DNA of 64,000 nt from Ichthyophonus hoferi (GCA_002751075.1 NAOQ01000165.1:1825-65824), one strand, 5' to 3'. Positions 1-12,691 are shown, counted from the stretch's first letter. Program-made: numbers and translations. Notes: generated by a model not told the origin, from the sequence alone.

Positions 1-3000
1 CAGGCCCATGTTTTCCCCAAGATAGCAAAGAAGAACGGCAAAGCATAGTACAAACACATCTGTTTATAGTTTAGGGCCAGGCTAAAAAATATCCCTCCAA
101 TCACATCTTTGATTACTAAATAGACCCCATGGGAGGACTTCGTGTTAATAACTAATTTATTTATATTTTAATCTAATCAATTAACTATTTATCCAATTTT
201 AATTCCCATTTAATGATTGAATCTAGAAACTAATGACGGTAAAAGTATTACTCCAATCACATCTTTGATTACTGCATATAACCAATAGGATAATTGTATA
301 CTAATGACAAATTAGTTATGCTATATATTAAGCTAATAAAGCATTTCATTTTAATTCATACTGAATGGTGGAATGCTATTGGTCTTTCGCTGTTTCCTTC
401 CTTATTAAAATTTTAATGGACCTATCAAGATCTGTTGATATATGAGCCAATTAGAAACTGAGCAACATATACCAGGTAATTATTGTTCATTAATTATACC
501 GGCCTTAAAGCAATTAAACCATAGATTAGCCGACTATTATTAAAACCGTTCAACCTTTAGAAACCAATTAAAATTATTTTATAAAAATAATATTCGACTT
601 AAACACATCAATACATATCCCCATTAATATAAATTAGTCAATAAACTACATGTAAGTTAAGTGGCTAGTATATATATATATATATGGGAATGTACTAACT
701 AAGCAAGAATATTCATTGAAAGATAATTTCATCTATCTATCAATAATCCAATGTCCATCTTTCTAACTTTCTCTTAATCTCTCCTTGTAATTTATTTTTA
801 TCATGCTTAAATCATAATATCTCCCATATCAAACCAATAATGTACTTACCGTAATTATCACGAGAGCCAATCAAGGTGGCGCCTGCAAGTGTCAACCCAA
901 GGCTGACGGAATTATACTTAAATAGCCATTAAGGAATATAAAATAAATTTAAAATGAAACCAATAGCTGTTAATACAATCAGCAATCCGATCTATATTCC
1001 TATACAGGCACTTTGCTTTTCTTTTGCTTGATTTATCCATTCAATGACTATGCCTTTATATGGTCTTACCTAATATAGTAGTATATGTGGACAATATAAT
1101 AACATCACTCTATACTGAACACACATCAATGCACATCGATCTATCTATCTATCAACACTAAAAGATGAAAAAAACAAAGTATTCGGTTATATTTGTATAC
1201 ATTTACAGTATCACGTATCGGAATATACATCAATTCTAGCCCGTCTATATACAAACTCCACCCGGGACTAATCCATTCAATCATTGATAGTAATTCAGCC
1301 TAAACCCCAACCCCCTAATATGAAGTTTCAAATGCCGTGATGCTACGTCCTACCTGACCCTTATAAGGCTAATCCTAATCCTGCAGATCAATTGTACCAG
1401 CCAGTAGTGGAGAAAGAAAACATAGATTATAGATATAGGACTGAAGGAATGCTGATTAACATTAAGATGCGACTAAGTTGAGATTAGTTAACGATAGGTT
1501 GAGAGAGAGAAAGAAAAAAATTAAAAAAACAAATGAACTAAAACTAAATAACACAATAAATAACAGATAATAAATAGCATAAAATAAATATAAAATTTAA
1601 TATATAAAAATCAGTAGGACACTAAACAATGCAAATCCCACACATGCATGTAACATGTAAAGGGATATTGGAAGTGACCATGGTCCACTAGGATTAGGGC
1701 TGGCTGTAGAAGGAAGGTCGCCAGGGCCAACGTCTGCATTGGTTGTATATCAGCGATGTGATCATGCCTCTATAGTACATATATATATATATAGTAACTA
1801 TAATTCGCCACTAGCAGACTAAGAATAGTCTCTAAATAATTTAATTGAGCATATATATTGAACTCAAATAAAACAAGAAAACTACTGATCTACTCTATCC
1901 TATATATATATATAAATTCACACAAGGGGTATAATGCTCCCTATCTATATTCCCCATTACTCTATGGGGATATTTATTCCCTTTCCTATTAGTCTTAAGC
2001 CTAGGGTCCCCCTAGAGCAAGTTTATGGATAGATGATAGAGTAAAGGTGAAGAAGATGCAGAAGGACATTGGTCCAATAGTGTAAGCATATTAAAACTAT
2101 AAATCAATCATTTGAATTTTCACTAATTTTAATGTTACGTGATGCTACATACCTTCTTTGCCCAGGGCTGGTCTTTATAAAATGATTGGATGAAATATAA
2201 AACGGCTGGGATATAAATAAATATGTCGCCCTAATTGAATGGGATAAAGTAAGCCATCACACAATTAATTGGTTTTTATCTTATATCATTCATTGGATGA
2301 GGTGAGTAAATTAATAATGTTCCAATAGAAATACGTGTTAGGGAAGAAAAGAAATTTAATGCTTTACAATATAAAGCCTAGAAAAGTTTGAGATACTATT
2401 GGCTATGATAGCTATAAAATTACATAAAGTTATAATGTGACCAAACAAGATTGACATTTAAATTTCAAGCCCTTCTATAGTAGAGTAGACTGCGAAAAAA
2501 TACGAGTACCAATAGAAGTATAAGTTTAAATGAATAACCCACCGCTAGAATCCAGCAATAGACAAATATATACATAGACAGATATATTATAACTAATATG
2601 TGTGGATCTAGAACCATGCATATGCAGACAAGTAGGAGTAAATATATAATTACTATACAAGTCTTTACGAATATATAATTACTATACAAGTCTTTATGAA
2701 TATATAATTACTATACAAGTCTTTATGAATATATAATTACTATACAAGTCTTTATGAATATATAATTACTATACAAGTCTTTATGAATATATAATTACTA
2801 TACAAGTCTTTATGAATATATAATTACTATACAAGTCTTTATGAATATATAATTACTATACAAGTCTTTATGCATATATACCATTGCCCCCTTCTATTCT
2901 ATCCTATTACTTTATCCTATTATTCTATCTTATTACTCACCGCTATAACTGTCCCTCTCATAAATCTTTTATTCTCTTCCGTCTCTAGACCCTGTGACGT

Positions 3001-4594
3001 CATAAGAGCTACCCACGAGGGATTGATCTTATTGGCTCTAATCGCCCAATATGAAGGATTGGTTGGAATGAAATATTTATATGTATATGTATGCACATGA
3101 ACAAAGCAATTTCTAAAATATGAATATATCTCATTATCTAATAAATTAACCACTTAAGCTACTGTCTACCAATCTATCTATTTCTATTCTTATATGTGCT
3201 CCAAAAAAACAATCTGATTGATCCAAATACTTTTAATACTTTTAAATGAATATATGTATGTGTATGAAACTACATGTGTCTATTGGCACACACATAACCC
3301 CAAAAGAAAGCATAAAAGAAAATAACATCATTGGCTGCATAAACTCAGAACCAATCACAATACACAATTCACTTCACATTTATATCAATTATTGGTGCAC
3401 TATTTCAATACACTACCTATATTTAGCTATATTAGTACCAGTATATCCAATGAAATGGTTGTAAATTGATAACTTACATAGAACCCCACACATAGCTCCA
3501 GTAGCCTGAGGCAGGAGGGTAGTCGAGACCCCACCAGGTTAGGTTATTATAGGGTGTGGTATGGTACCTAGATCAAAGAGATGGATATCGTAGGGTAGAG
3601 AGAGAGAAAGAGAAAGAGAAGGAAATAATGGAAGGATATATGGGATTAGAGACTGTAAACGAACGCTTTAATGTTATAATTTTAATAAAAGACTAATGAC
3701 CACTGAGAAATCTGGATTAAAGGATGCTTGTTAGATATATGGATTGGATTAGTAAGCAGATATATTCCTGTATGATTATCAAACAATGAGTAAGCTATTA
3801 TTTTTAGTGAAAAATACTCTAAGCAGATAATGGTCCAGTATAAAAAACTAAACATATACAGTAAACCAATTATTGGCTACCATCCACAATCATAAAAACT
3901 GGTCAACAATGCTTGGTTAAATGATCCTTCACTAATACAAAGAGTTGATTGGCATAAAAATATATAACAAAGTTCATGCATGACTATGATAGGTGAGAAA
4001 GGGTACACACCAATCTGTAGGCGGGAGGTGATAGGTCAATTCCATCCAATGGCGTTGGCATTCAAAGTCTCCAAATTTAGGAGGAGTATTAAAACCTGAA
4101 AGGGAAAACGGAAGGAAATCTTAGTGGGTACATACCATGCGGTGGATTATAGATCACATAATGACTCTAGATTCCCTCACTTCTCTCTCTTTTCTATATA
4201 AGATATATGTATCTATATATACTCACCAATTACATCCTTACATACTAACATATATTTATCCACTACAAACTTTGATAGGAAGGCCCCGTCCAACCACCCA
4301 GTCAAAACAGAGTAAAAGAAAGTTGTATAAGATATCTCTGAATGTGGTTACCTAGTTGTACTACATTGAATGGTCATGTTAGACTATTCTTTAATAATTA
4401 ATACATAAGAATATCTAGAGGTATATGGGAGTCTACCTATATATATATATATAATATCATACATAAAAACATACCCATCTACCTATCTATCTACCTACCT
4501 ACCTACATTCACACCTGAAACATATATTCTTACCCGAATAAGGGTTTAAACCCACGCAGTATCTAACCAATAAGGCAAAAACTACAATGGCCAT
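1..4594 (-). CDS. ALG6: ALG6, dolichyl-P-Glc:Man9GlcNAc2-PP-dolichol alpha-1,3-glucosyltransferase (5' part)
   Basis: GT57-family, GT-C-fold ER membrane enzyme that adds the first glucose to the dolichol-linked N-glycan precursor in the ER lumen. Exons, in transcript order: 4534-4594, 4011-4095, 3478-3567, 2941-3037, 2153-2230, 1669-1733, 850-917, 106 to 1, continuing off the left edge. All phases join, giving about 216 of some 500 residues. Diagnostic stretches are FGDFECQRHWMELTYHLP (family acidic motif near TM1), WWGLDYPP, NPSWVALMTSQG, DIFIYIPAVLYF, LILVDHGHFQ, YNSVSLGLTLAG and NYKQMCLYYALPFFFAILGK. Each lines up with human ALG6. The GLDYPP and QRHW motifs favour ALG6 over ALG8. The start is uncertain. 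ATG 4594 matches an internal Met of the human protein, and the frame stays open upstream. A separate minus-strand ATG with a good Kozak context at 5047-5039 (MEP, then gtaaaa) could be a first coding exon. Confidence 0.9.
918..1668 (-). other. Probable U12-type (minor spliceosome) intron in ALG6
   Basis: The homology-defined junction in HFQ|YNSVSLG has no GT donor. The donor reads ATATCCCTTT (one mismatch to the U12 consensus ATATCCTTT). TTCCTTAAT at 936-928, a perfect U12 branch-site match, lies about 11 nt before the acceptor. The frame needs an AT-AA intron (918-1668) or a one-base-shifted equivalent. Terminal AA is unusual but reported for minor introns. See the finding. Confidence 0.6.
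2642..2873. repeat. 29-bp minisatellite, 8 copies, in an ALG6 intron
   Basis: The motif containing ACTATACAAGTCTTTATGAA recurs at a strict 29-bp spacing (caagtctt at 2658, 2687, 2716, 2745, 2774, 2803, 2832, 2861). Only a base or two differs, in the outermost units. The homogeneity suggests recent expansion. It lies between ALG6 exons 4 and 5 and ends about 70 bp from the donor of exon 4. Confidence 0.95.
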
Positions 4595-6077
4595 CCATAC
4601 AGCCCTCCTTGCCCCCTTGCCCTCCTTCTCTTGCTCTATTTTCGTTAATATATCGCATACATTTGGTCTGCGGGACGTACGATTGGTTTAGTATTTTAGT
4701 ATACTCTCCCAGCTCTCTCTTTCTCTAGTTCTAGCTCTAGCTCTAGCTCTATCTCTACCTCTATCTATATTTCTATCTCGATATCGATTTCTGCCTCTAT
4801 ACCACTCCCTGCCTCTATCTCTAGCCTACCCTTCCTATCACTCATCTCTCTTATACTTTGTTTCATTACACGTCTTCTCTCTCCCTATTTTCTATTAATC
4901 ATCCTTTTCTTACTCCCTTGCTCTTCTTCCAATCATCCCTTCTCCCTCTCTCCTGCTCCCTCTCTAAATCTCAATCAACTATGATATATACACACACACC
5001 CACATATCATAGCATCTTTCCACTTTTTTGCCTTTTACAGGCTCCATGGTGGCAAATCCCATAGTACTAAGGAAACTTGGTTGTCGAGTGGTTGCTATAG
5101 TAACTATTTTTCATTAATATACTACACTATATAATATTATGTTATATTATATTATATTATACACTATATATATTAATACTAGTACATACTAGTATTATCA
5201 TATACGTTATTATTATTATATAATTTTTTCTTATCTTTATTTATTATTATCTAGCTAAGGTGATATATTTAGAAAATTTATTTAATCTATAGTGAAAATT
5301 AAACTATCCCGGTACAGAGGGCTTAAAATGGTAACAGTCCGACATAATGTTTGATATATCTTCTGTCGAATATGTATGTACCATAGGCAAAGTAACTATA
5401 ATTATAATAATTCAATTAATTAATACTGAGTTCTGAAGTATTCCATATATAAAATGCTATATTTAAAAAATATAAAAAGGCTTTGTTTAAGACAGGTTGG
5501 AAACTTGATTCTGTAGTGATAGTGAATAAAGTTTATACGGTTTTTATATTAATTCCTTGCTTGCCATTGTTGACTACCATCCTGAACATGGATAATATTA
5601 TTATAATTACTACACAGTACACAGACTGGACTCTACAATTAATTATATCTAATGTATTTTAATTTTATTTGCTTTATCTAATTGTCAATTATTTTCAATT
5701 TCCATTTGTTTTATTTTTTAAAAACGGTATTATTAACAAATATATATCTAGGGTAAGATGGCTGAAAACCAAAATTAAGCTGAAGTGTATCTACCAATCA
5801 TAAACCAGAATAAGTAAACAGCAATTGGTCAGAAATTCTAAATAATTTTAACCAATAAGCAAAAGATAAATAAGATAAACCAAAATGGGATGCTATAAAA
5901 GTATGTAAAGATTGATGAAATTTCATATGATTAAGGGGGGTTGAATAGGGAAGTTATAATAGGCTATATAGAGTATTATTATTACCTCACCCTATATTTA
6001 CTTATCTATTGTAGTTTGTTTATAGTATAATACATGATACATATTATATTATAGTTAATACTTATAATATAGCAAAC
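4595..6077. promoter_or_regulatory. Divergent intergenic region between ALG6 and THOC3
   Basis: ALG6 reads left and THOC3 reads right from this 1.5-kb space, so it probably holds both promoters. It contains a CTAGCT/CTATCT-type pyrimidine microsatellite (about 4710-4815), a possible ALG6 first exon (5039-5047, minus) and one dispersed-repeat copy (5378-5618). I saw no clear TATA or initiator pair that I would defend in DNA this AT-rich. Confidence 0.5.
5378..5618 (+). repeat. Dispersed repeat family A, near-complete copy
   Basis: Ordered blocks match the other copies: GGCAAAGTAACTATA, TTAATTAAT...GAGTTCTGAA, AAAAAGGCT..GACAG, TTGATTCTGTAGTGATA followed by GTGAATAAAG, ACCATCCTGAACATGG, and TAATTACTACACAG. 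It lies in the shared ALG6/THOC3 upstream region. Confidence 0.75.
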
Positions 6078-9000
6078 ATGAGTTCACAACAAACGAGAGA
6101 GAAGGAAGGTAGAGAAGAGAAGAAGGAAGATAGAGGTCCTTTTGATGAGAGGGCGAAGGCATATTTTAGCAAGTTTGGTCTAATTGAATTTAGAACACAC
6201 CAAAGAAAGGTAGGAAGGGAAGGAGGTTTAGGTATAGGTATAAGTGCGAATACAATTCAATAATAATAACAATACAGCATTATAGAGACAGAGGGAAGGA
6301 GAGTTTGTTGTTTGTAATCATTCTCAGGTTTGTTGGTGAACTAACCTTTCGCTAGGTTTCCAATTCTTATTCTATCTCTCTTCTTGTTTCATTTTTTATC
6401 TCTATTTTATGTTTATGTCTCTTCTTGTATGTTTCTAACCTAGTGAATACATACACTTATCTATATACAATCATGCTTGACTGTACATACACATGGGTAT
6501 AGAAATATTTAAAAATACCTACATACTATCATAGAACTAACATATTATCACCCTCTCCCCCTCTCCCCCTCTCACTCTATCATACACACACCTAGATACA
6601 AACTGTAGCCTGGAATTCTGAGGGGGAAAAGAAAGACAACAGTACGCCCCTATTGGCTGTTGGCTCTGCTGACCCCCAAGTTTACGTGTACCCCTGTACC
6701 TCCACTGAGGTATACCATACTCCTATGAATCATTTAAAATTTTATACCATACTCCTATGAATCATTTAAAATTTTATACCATACTCCTATAAATCATTTA
6801 AAATTTTATACTATACTCCTATGAATCATTTATTTTTTAAAAAAATTGCACTAATTAATTATTATTATTAGTATTTCTTGCGCGTGGCTCTCTCTGATTG
6901 GTCTATAATCATTTTACTTTTAGGTTCTATATATGTATAGATTAACCGAGGTAAGCTTTAAAAAATATTTTATTTGATTTTTCTTGACCAATCGTATAGT
7001 TACCTTTAAAATTACTTTCTACTCCAATCCTCCTCATACCTTTATATTCATTTATAGTATTTGCAATGGAGTTTACCTCTATAAAGCTGAATGCATGACG
7101 TCATCCCATGTCTTCCTTCCATGCTTACGCTATGTGTTCTGACCATTTTTCTATATTGATACCCTATTCTTACCTCTCTTCCACATTACAAAATAGCTTT
7201 TGTATCTATATACCTATATATACCTATATATGGATAATATTTTATAGAACCAACCATATCTTATCTTCAGATATGCTGACCACTCATTAGCTCATATTCA
7301 CGTTTACCCCCTCACCCAATTATGCACGTACACATATATACCTACTACATCTATATAGACCAGTTAAATTGCCACCTATCGGCTTAACCAATCACTATAG
7401 ACTCTCATCCCATATCCAATAAATTTTGAACCTATTCACTCGGTTTTCTACATTACCCAATCATAGTACCTATGCGTTTTTTACATGTTTATATATATTA
7501 CTATATATGGATATGTATTTAACTTCAAAAATACAACTTCACGATTCAGTTCTCCTCTTTCCCGTGTACATATATATATAATATTATAACCTATCCTATC
7601 TTATTACATCACACTATACCCATGCTAACCAATCATTTGCCTATAGCTGGGTGAACCCCGTATTCTTAGTGGTCATACAGATGGGATCAAACAAGTTATG
7701 TGGGCGCCTAAGCCCCATAGCAACATCCTAGCTACTGCCTCATTGGATAAGACTGTTAAGGTCTGGGACATGAGAGGTAGATCACTCTGCTGTTGAATTG
7801 TATTGGCTATATTTGTGTTTTTATTTTTGAGTACGATTAGTTTGTTTTATTTGTATATTTTTATATCCAATAATAACCCAGTGGTATCTAGTTATATTCT
7901 CTTCCATCCAACAAAGCGAAGTAATTACGGACATAAATTGATACACAAATATATATATATATACCAAAAAATTCATGCTTACTTCTTATATCAGCCCACA
8001 GCAAGCCAATCAAATCGTTCACCAACGAAGAGCCACTTTGTATTAATTGGTCCCCTGACGGCCAACAACTAGGGATGATTGTTAAGGTCTCAAACTATAT
8101 GTGTGTATATGTATATCTAGAAACCTGTATAATAATTACTTCAAATTTTAATTTTAATAAAATTGATAGGTATATGAGTCATTTGATTCGCTAGAGAATA
8201 AAATAAGTGTGCTTAAGATCTTATATTTTAAAGGCTGTTAAAATTTATTTAAATTTGTGCTCTAACTATGACTTCTAATTGGCTCTTGTGAAAAGGACTG
8301 TGATATAGTCAGTTTTAAACCAATTTTAATGAAGCTAATATGTTCAATTGGATCATTTAATTATCTATATCTATGGCTTAGTAAAAGAAGTGATAAATAA
8401 ACAATAGTTTGAAACATTTTGGTAACGTATATATAGGCGCGTGTGTACTGGTTTATATGTTCAGATAGTATGGTACTCAGTACTACCAACTATATATTTG
8501 GCATTTCTATGTTAGACCTATTTAGCTACTTCATAATAACCATTTCTCCTACAGGGGCATAATGACGACATATTTATAGCATATGATTTGCGAGGTAGCA
8601 CAGATAGAAAGGTTGTGGATAAGAAATTTCAAAAACAAGTAAGTGTTGCTATGGCGTTGTGGTATTGTGTGTGGAAGAGAGGGAGATATTATGCTACGTG
8701 TATTGGTCAAGGAAGTAAACATTGGCTTATGATAAGCGTGCTTTAAATCTCTACTTATTATGTATTTTTATATGTATAGGTGTGTGTGTGTACCCTGTAA
8801 ATATATACTATTTTTCTCTTATAATATTATACTATGGTACTAGCATACACGCATATACAAGTAGGTATTAATATTATGCATATGTATGCCTAAATGCACA
8901 CATGTACATCCTATTTTTATTAATAATAAAAATGTATTATATATACATATATATATATCTTACTGATTCCCTCTCCAATGATTGTCTTCTTTATTTCCCT

Positions 9001-11129
9001 TTCCCTCTCCCTCTCCCTCTCCCAGCTCAATCAATTCACTTGGACAGCCTCAGGTAACGAAGTAATGTTTGCCACCAAGAAAGGAACCGTAATACTAGCC
9101 AGTTATCCTAAAATGAAAACCATTAGCTTTGCAACGGGCCACACGGGGCCATGTTATAGTATTGCCTTGGACAACACTGGAAGGTATGTAGGTAGGAGTA
9201 TATAATATGTAATGTTTCTAGAGTTGTTTGTATTATGTTTGCTTTAATTTTTAAAGCTTGTTTTATATTGGTTAAATTGAACTTTATAGTTTTTGTATGT
9301 ATTTTTCTGGTTTGATTGATCTAAGTACACATAGATGAGAATGAATATAGGTGGTGCCCGCTACGACTATGCTTCTATATATCTCTCTCTTTCTCTCTGT
9401 CTCTCTGTCTCTATATTTCGATAATAATAATAAGATACGTTTCTTTCATATTTTTATAATCCATCTCTTTACATAATGTACTCTATAATTATCATTTTAT
9501 TTACGCAATCCTACAATCCTATATAAGTATGTATGTGTATGTATGTATAGGATATATATGTATGTATATATAGTAAAACAAATATAAATTAATAGAAACT
9601 AACCCACATGAGTCGAACTTAATAAAGGAACTCTACCTCGCCGTACATATATACCTTAACATGCCCACTTAGATTTTAATTATACATATACATGTACATA
9701 TATGTATATATATGACTTTTCTCTCTTATCCATTTCTCTCTCTATCTCATCTCTTCCTCTGTGGTATTTTCTCATTATACTAATTATTCTGGTTTATTAC
9801 TACCCAGACAATATTCATCTTCATTTGTATGTGATTGATGTTATTCGTTTATTTAAAATTTGACTTCCAAGTATGGAACCTCTAAGTATCGTTATATTCT
9901 TTAGCTTAAAAGTTGCTTTATTTTTATTGTCGCATATGTATGTAAAAATTACACTATTCCTACTGATAGATAATCATTCCTATACATTTACACATATATA
10001 TACCCACAGGAAGTTTACCACATCCTCCATGGATGCCACTGTGGCCATCTGGGATGCCTTAGAACTAGTGTGTGTGCGTACGCTCTATGATATGGAACAG
10101 TCTGTTAATTGTACGGCCTGGTCCTACTGTGGCCGTATAGTAGCTTATGCTGGCGACGATGGTGATATTCATTTGGTAAATATTGCTAATCTCTTTCTTT
10201 TCCCGTGTAAGTGAATTTGTGATAATATAATATAATCTTACAGCAAAACCTCTATGTATAAGCTTTACTTTGTATCAGAAATGAAATTTACATCATATAG
10301 TGTAAATGAATATATGGCAATATTATACCACAACAAAAAAAATATGTATAATTCTAAATTAGTATCAGAAATGAATTATTTTGACATATTGTGTAAACGA
10401 ATTTGTAACTCTATAGTACTGCACTATATATTTGTATTTTTTATGTTAAAATATTGTGTCTTCTTTACTTCCACTCCACACATATTCATATATATACTTA
10501 TTTCCTTCTCTCCCTTTCTCTTCCTCTTCCTCTTCCTGTCATTCTCTTGCTCTTTCTTCACCCAGGCCGTAGAGGAGACGGGTAAGGTAGTACACAAGAT
10601 TAAGGTAAACTTTCCCGTGGGTCAAATGGCATGGAACAACAAGTGGACAATGGCATTTGCACCGAAGAAAGAAGAGGATAGGTATGTATTCATGGGAGTT
10701 AAGGCTGTGTATTGTATATGTTTTATTTCCTACGGGTAGTATGTTTGTGTTTATCTTGATTGTTGATGTGTTTGTAAATGATTGAGTGTTAGGGTATGTG
10801 CGGTAGGCAATAGTGGGTTGAAATGGTCTTATGTTTGTTATAGAGCCCTATACAGTAGTAGTATGTATATCGAAAAAGATAGGAACATACCAATTAAATT
10901 TTAAATTTGAAACAGGAGCGGAGATAGGTTATAGGTCGTTATATTGTGTAATCGTGAGATATGAATAGTTATTTCTAATAGTTGATGTGTGTTTCATTAT
11001 GGAAATGGAAAGAAAAATATTAATGCAATAAATTCTAAGCCCAATTTTGACCCCACTTTCCACAGAAATTCTACAAATAGAGGCGACAGTCGGGGTGATA
11101 GCCTTTGGGTTTGGGGTGTGAAGCGATAA
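6078..11129 (+). CDS. THOC3: THOC3, THO/TREX complex WD40 subunit
   Basis: WD40 beta-propeller subunit of the nuclear THO complex, which couples transcription to mRNA export. Nine exons: 6078-6209, 6596-6709, 7647-7776, 7995-8086, 8555-8638, 9026-9183, 10010-10175, 10566-10681, 11066-11129. They join in frame to about 351 residues, the length of human THOC3. Blade signatures in order are TVAWNSEGE..LLAVGSADP, ILSGHTDGIKQVMW..LATASLDKTVKVWDMR, CINWSPDGQQLG, FTWTASGNEVMFATKKG, and ATVAIWDALELVCVRTLYD (human has DELVCVR). The last exon ends SLWVWGVKR. Exon 2 is too short to stand out as an ORF but supplies all of blade 1. The donor after exon 4 is weak: AAG|gtctca, or six bases earlier ATT|gttaag, which aligns slightly better and gives 349 residues. 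A pure CCCTCT tract precedes exon 6. Possible AATAAA at 11459-11464. Confidence 0.95.
6711..6840. repeat. 32-bp tandem repeat, 4 copies, at the THOC3 intron 2 donor
   Basis: Units of the form TACCATACTCCTATGAATCA plus TTTAAAATTTTA recur with a 32-bp period (ccatactcc at 6715, 6747, 6779; variant ctatactcc at 6811). The first unit begins one base into the intron, so the splice donor GTATACC is fused to the array. Confidence 0.95.
10203..10420. repeat. About 90-bp imperfect tandem duplication in a THOC3 intron
   Basis: Blocks GTATCAGAAATGAA (10272 and 10362) and GTGTAARTGAAT-like (near 10205, 10300 and 10392) repeat about 90 bp apart, giving a little over two degenerate units between exons 7 and 8 of THOC3. 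Confidence 0.7.
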
Positions 11130-11637
11130 ATGCCCACTATATGTGTATATGTACGCAAAATATGTGGAAATATGTTGCAGTCATAATTAATTAATGCTAA
11201 GTTGTTAATTAGTCTATATGCGGTATACGATATTTTATAATAATAATTTATAGATTATTCTTACATAATCTGTGGCATGTTATGAATTATACCAAGACAT
11301 TTATGGATATTTTAATTCGAGCGTTAATGACATAACCAATAGACAGCCGACTTAATAATTAGTCTATGATGGTTGGATGCAAGACTACGCCTTTGTAACT
11401 TGAGTATAACGGTCTCTGTCTGTGACAGGACCAAACATGAAATTACACAGTGAGACTGAATAAAGATCTTTTATTTTTGTTTTATTTTTATTTTCATCTT
11501 GAAAATTCTCTATTTACATTCGGTTGTCTGCTATCCAATCTAAATGAGATATAAAACTAAAGCATAGCCTGAAATCAATATATCAAGATGTATTAATATG
11601 AGAGATTATAATCAAGTGTTTATATAACAATATAACT

Positions 11638-11780
11638 CAAATATAGCTATATATACAACATGAACAAAGTAACTATAGTTATAACTATCTAATGAATTAA
11701 TTAATATTGGATGTTGTAGCATTATATATAAATAAAGAGTTGCATCAACTGGAGAGATTCCTAATTGAAATCCCTAGTAA
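11638..11780 (+). repeat. Dispersed repeat family A, left half
   Basis: Begins CAAATATAGCTATATATAC, then ACAACATG.ACAAAGTAACTATAGTTATA and GAATTAATTAATATTGG, and loses similarity at about 11780. A second fragment with TCTCTGTCTGTGACAG and ACTGAATAAAG lies at about 11412-11470, out of the normal order. Confidence 0.65.
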
Positions 11781-11987
11781 TCTAAACAAAGACATCATAT
11801 TTTAATTGCTTATGACCCTAGTGCCAAGAAAGGTAATATAAGTGTGTATTATTGGTCAAACTAAATTGATTTGCATGCATTTTTGAGCACTTCAATTCAT
11901 TTTCTATATACGACAATAGATTTACCAAATAGCGTACAGTTATTGTAAAATTGTAAAATGATAAATAAATAAAAATAACTGCCTAAA

Positions 11988-12190
11988 AAATACCCAAGAA
12001 AATCAATAATAAGCTCTTTGACATGGGTCCTCATGTCACAGTGGTGACACCGTTGCAAAGGGGATCAATCACATCGGTCAATCTTGATGTGTTGAAACGG
12101 AATATGATGAACTACATTATCGCATACATTATTAAAATTTCAATTTCTGATCCTGTCGGAAATAGTGACCTTTATATTCATAAGGTATAA
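11988..12190 (+). other. Unrecognised coding-like open frame
   Basis: Open for about 67 codons between stops, with an ATG at about 12022. The 56-residue peptide starts MGPHVTVVTPLQRGSITSV and ends DPVGNSDLYIHKV. Composition is far less AT-driven than the flanks, suggesting a gene relic, a transposon piece or an exon. I do not recognise it. Confidence 0.3.
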
Positions 12191-12691
12191 TAGCACAATT
12201 TTCCCCATATACCTAACTGTAACTTTGTCAACTAAGTAAAAGTAATAATATCGTTATTATTAATGTTTGCATGTGTAGCCATTAAATTAACATCTATTAA
12301 GCATATCATCTATATCAGCATAAACTCAACATTCGTATGAAATAAATTGCATATGTATTTTCTGAATATTAATACTATAAAATATAATATACCGTACATA
12401 GGCTAATTTACACTTTAGTATCAACTGGTATAAGTCAGAACGCTAGTGACATTACTGGGAATATACATTCAACATCCATTTTTTTAGATAACTATACTAC
12501 AGATTAAAGAACCTCATTGGCAGTTGACCTAGGAACATAAACACATAAGAATTCTACTAGAGTGGAACCAATCTGAACATAGCCACCTGTTGAGATCATT
12601 ATTGTTTCTGATAAGAGATTCATGATCGCCAGTGATCACATTGCTCACTACCATTTCTTAAATTATGTGATCTCCTAATTCACAAGGTTTC

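Noticed and set aside
1-4594. Nucleotide-sugar transporter as identity of the minus-strand exons
   Set aside because: Early impression from the hydrophobic exons; the motifs FGDFECQRHW, GLDYPP and DHGHFQ identify ALG6 instead.
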